From contig PXAI01000138.1 of assembly GCA_003567135.1 (NCBI GenBank), positions 1 through 7,047 on the forward strand: DNA of 7,047 nt, read 5' to 3'. Of this stretch, positions 5,262 through 7,047 are shown piece after piece (position 1 is the first letter of the stretch; each line of letters begins with the position of its first letter). Under the pieces are notes generated by a model. It was given only the letters and a program-made list of their open reading frames with translations. It did not search any database and was not told the DNA's origin. A program made the translations under genes and the position numbers. This stretch comes from Balneolia bacterium (GTDB lineage Bacteria; Bacteroidota; Rhodothermia; Balneolales; Cyclonatronaceae).

Positions 5262-6890
5262 ATGAATAAAATTGTTATTTGCAGCCTGATGGTATTTGCA
5301 CTGTCAGGCTTTAGTTCTGCTTTTGCCCAGAATTTCGGTGTTTCTGTAAACAATGCTTTCCAGTATGGATACGGAACTGAAAGTGGATTTTTTGGCGAAG
5401 AAGATAAAGAGTACCTCGAAAACTTCAGTGACGTGCGTCTTTTCAGTGATAATGTAACCATTGGATTTCGTCTTGAGCTCAGGCAGCCTGCCGAGTTCGG
5501 ACCCGACGAGCAAGGAATTACCCGGCGATACATCCAGTTTGAGCGCGATGGCCTTACGCTGCGTGCCGGTGATCTGTTCGGGTTATTCAACCGAGGTCTG
5601 TCGCTTAATCTTTTTGAGGATCGCGTAATCCGTTTTGATACCAGCCTCGACGGGCTCTACGCTGAGTACGATACCGACTATTTCCGTGCCAAAATCATCG
5701 GCGGTGAAATCAACTATCTCGAGCAACTGACCTTCGATGATCCGGTGATTCACGAGGAAAATCACTCCATCCGCGGAGCAAACCTGGAGCTTAAGCCGCA
5801 TCGCGCGGTTCGACTCGGAGGCAGCTTTGTGAGAGCGGTCAGCAACATTCCTGAATATTTTAACGCAGAAGTTGTTGACACCGTAACGACTCACGTTCCG
5901 GAAGTCTATGGTCGGTTCCGCCTTCCTTTTGCGGACATCAGCCTTGGCTACGCGCACCGTTTTGCCGAGTACAGCGATTCTCTCGAAACTGAGGGCGGCG
6001 CATTTTACACCTCTATAGCACACTTCGGCAGCGGATACGGACTCACACTTGAGTACAAAAACTACCGCTACAATATTGCCGATCCGCTGGAAGAGTTTGA
6101 ATTCCTCCGGCCAAACCGGATGTTGCCGTTCCAGAATCCCCCCATAGCACACAAACAGCACAGCTACACGCTGATGAGCCGCGAACCGCATCTCGTAAAC
6201 TTTAACGATGAAGTAGGATTGTTCCTGGATGCATTTTACTCGTTCTCACCACGCGTTCTTTCAAACGCCAGCTTTGCCTGGGCCAGCAGAAATTTTGCGT
6301 GGGATATGGATCCGGATACGTTTGAATTCGAACGAAGTGAAGTAGGGACATCCTGGCTGCCATCTTTCGACGAAAAACGGTCTCCGTTCTGGGAAGTTTA
6401 TGTGGATACCGAGTATATGCTCCCGGATTTCCTCTCCTACGTTAAAGCCGGATATAACTATCGCAGTCTTGGGTTCTATTCCTCTTTCCTGCCGGAATCT
6501 TCCTACGAAATCAAGCAGCATAATATGTTTGTTGAGCTTCAGTATTCGCTCACACCGGTTTGGAGTATCAAGGCGATTTCGGAGCATCAGTTTGAAAAAG
6601 ACGGACAGATCCCACTCGACCCGCATTCATACAGCAAGCTTCTCACGCTTCAGGTTTCCAAGGCACCTAGCTTTTCCGTTACCGGTAGAATGGAGTTAAC
6701 CAACAGCGATTATGACCCTAGTGGTGATAAAAGCTGGTTTGCTTTGGATGCATCCTACAGAATTGGACGAAGCCATACCGTTTCTGCCGGTTACGGATCT
6801 GAGCGCGGAGGTGCCGTTTGTATTAATGGGGTTTGCCGTATCGTAAATGCTTTTGAGGGCTTCCGGTTCAGTCTTGTAAGCGTGTTTTAA
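5262..6890 (+). CDS. DUF6029-like outer-membrane beta-barrel protein
   Basis: This is a 542-residue predicted outer-membrane protein without an established function. Residues 1-23 form a Sec signal peptide (ending SSAFAQ). Amphipathic, aromatic-rich strands follow throughout, and the protein ends FRFSLVSVF with a C-terminal phenylalanine, the usual barrel assembly signal. The segment 89-121 (RYIQFERDGLTLRAGDLFGL, then FNRGLSLNLFEDR) resembles the conserved N-terminal block I associate with DUF6029 proteins of Bacteroidota; this is from memory and would need a profile search. The mature protein has only two cysteines, C520 and C525, in a CINGVC hairpin just before the last strand. The start lies 11 bp after the upstream thioredoxin-like gene, with no Shine-Dalgarno. 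It is followed after 35 bp by another exported thioredoxin-fold gene, so the three probably form one operon. A general porin or an anchor for the neighbouring thioredoxins are possible roles. Confidence 0.82.
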   Translation: MNKIVICSLMVFALSGFSSAFAQNFGVSVNNAFQYGYGTESGFFGEEDKEYLENFSDVRLFSDNVTIGFRLELRQPAEFGPDEQGITRRYIQFERDGLTLRAGDLFGLFNRGLSLNLFEDRVIRFDTSLDGLYAEYDTDYFRAKIIGGEINYLEQLTFDDPVIHEENHSIRGANLELKPHRAVRLGGSFVRAVSNIPEYFNAEVVDTVTTHVPEVYGRFRLPFADISLGYAHRFAEYSDSLETEGGAFYTSIAHFGSGYGLTLEYKNYRYNIADPLEEFEFLRPNRMLPFQNPPIAHKQHSYTLMSREPHLVNFNDEVGLFLDAFYSFSPRVLSNASFAWASRNFAWDMDPDTFEFERSEVGTSWLPSFDEKRSPFWEVYVDTEYMLPDFLSYVKAGYNYRSLGFYSSFLPESSYEIKQHNMFVELQYSLTPVWSIKAISEHQFEKDGQIPLDPHSYSKLLTLQVSKAPSFSVTGRMELTNSDYDPSGDKSWFALDASYRIGRSHTVSAGYGSERGGAVCINGVCRIVNAFEGFRFSLVSVF

Positions 6891-6925
6891 AGTTTTTCCC
6901 ACCAATCAACCAATCAGCTAACACC

Positions 6926-7047
6926 ATGAAAAAACTAATTGCAGCAACAATTGCCTGCTTTATAATGTTTAGTCAGGCTTATTCGAATGATTTCGACCGG
7001 CCTGTATTGGTAGAGATTTTTACAAGCTCTACCTGCCCGCCCTGTGC
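6926..7047 (+). CDS. Exported thioredoxin-fold protein, Omp28-like N-terminus (partial)
   Basis: Only the first 40 codons and two bases lie in the window. The translation begins MKKLIAATIACFIMFSQAYS, a clear Sec signal peptide, then DRPVLVEIFTSSTCPPC, in which C37-P-P-C40 sits where the active site of a thioredoxin fold would be. The VEIFTSSTCPPC stretch resembles the EEFTGxWCxxC start of Omp28-related proteins and also the ELFTSQGCSSC of DUF1223, so the exact family is open; context beside a DUF6029-like barrel favours Omp28-like. No Shine-Dalgarno is visible; the 35-bp leader is A/C-rich with a repeated CCAATCA word. The gene is read in the same direction as the preceding two and is probably in their operon. 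Confidence 0.72.
   Translation, partial: MKKLIAATIACFIMFSQAYSNDFDRPVLVEIFTSSTCPPC

Noticed and set aside
5583..6191. 202-residue open frame on the minus strand inside the DUF6029-like gene
   Set aside because: It is fully antisense to a well-supported coding region and has no signal peptide, domain or recognisable motif. It also lacks neighbours suggesting its own expression.

Overview
The window looks like chromosomal core DNA from a member of the Bacteroidota/Balneolota (FCB) lineage. Four things suggest this: Bacteroidota-style outer-membrane barrels, a DUF6029-type protein beside thioredoxin-fold genes, weak or absent Shine-Dalgarno sequences, and promoter-like sites resembling the TTTG-N19-21-TAnnTTTG pattern of that group. 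A halophilic or marine Balneolaceae-type organism is my best guess, but this rests on protein style and not on a marker gene.

Left half (minus strand, read right to left): cinA, then a 671-residue outer-membrane barrel protein with a TonB-plug-like N-terminus, then ftsX. The cinA stop and the barrel start share one base (TGATG), so these two are probably translationally coupled. ftsX follows after 92 bp that hold a plausible promoter of its own. The three genes have housekeeping or envelope roles: nucleotide repair/NMN deamidation, an outer-membrane channel or receptor of unknown substrate, and divisome-linked control of peptidoglycan hydrolysis.

Middle (about 4283-4737): a 455-bp divergent intergenic region with no convincing gene. 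It holds a degenerate three-copy repeat (AT-rich AATTCAGA-like runs, each followed by a core resembling ATTRCCGGWTCGCKGA), a further AATTC cluster, a 12-bp perfect palindrome, paired ATTAAATC direct repeats and a likely promoter for the rightward genes.

Right half (plus strand): a secreted TlpA-type thiol-disulfide protein, then after 11 bp a DUF6029-like beta-barrel protein, then after 35 bp the start of a second secreted thioredoxin-fold protein (Omp28-like N-terminus, CPPC) cut off by the window end. The most interesting point is that the barrel's only two mature cysteines form a CX4C pair in its last hairpin, while the genes on both sides encode secreted CxxC thioredoxin-fold proteins. 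This fits an envelope redox module that forms or uses the barrel disulfide. That function is an inference, not something the sequence proves.
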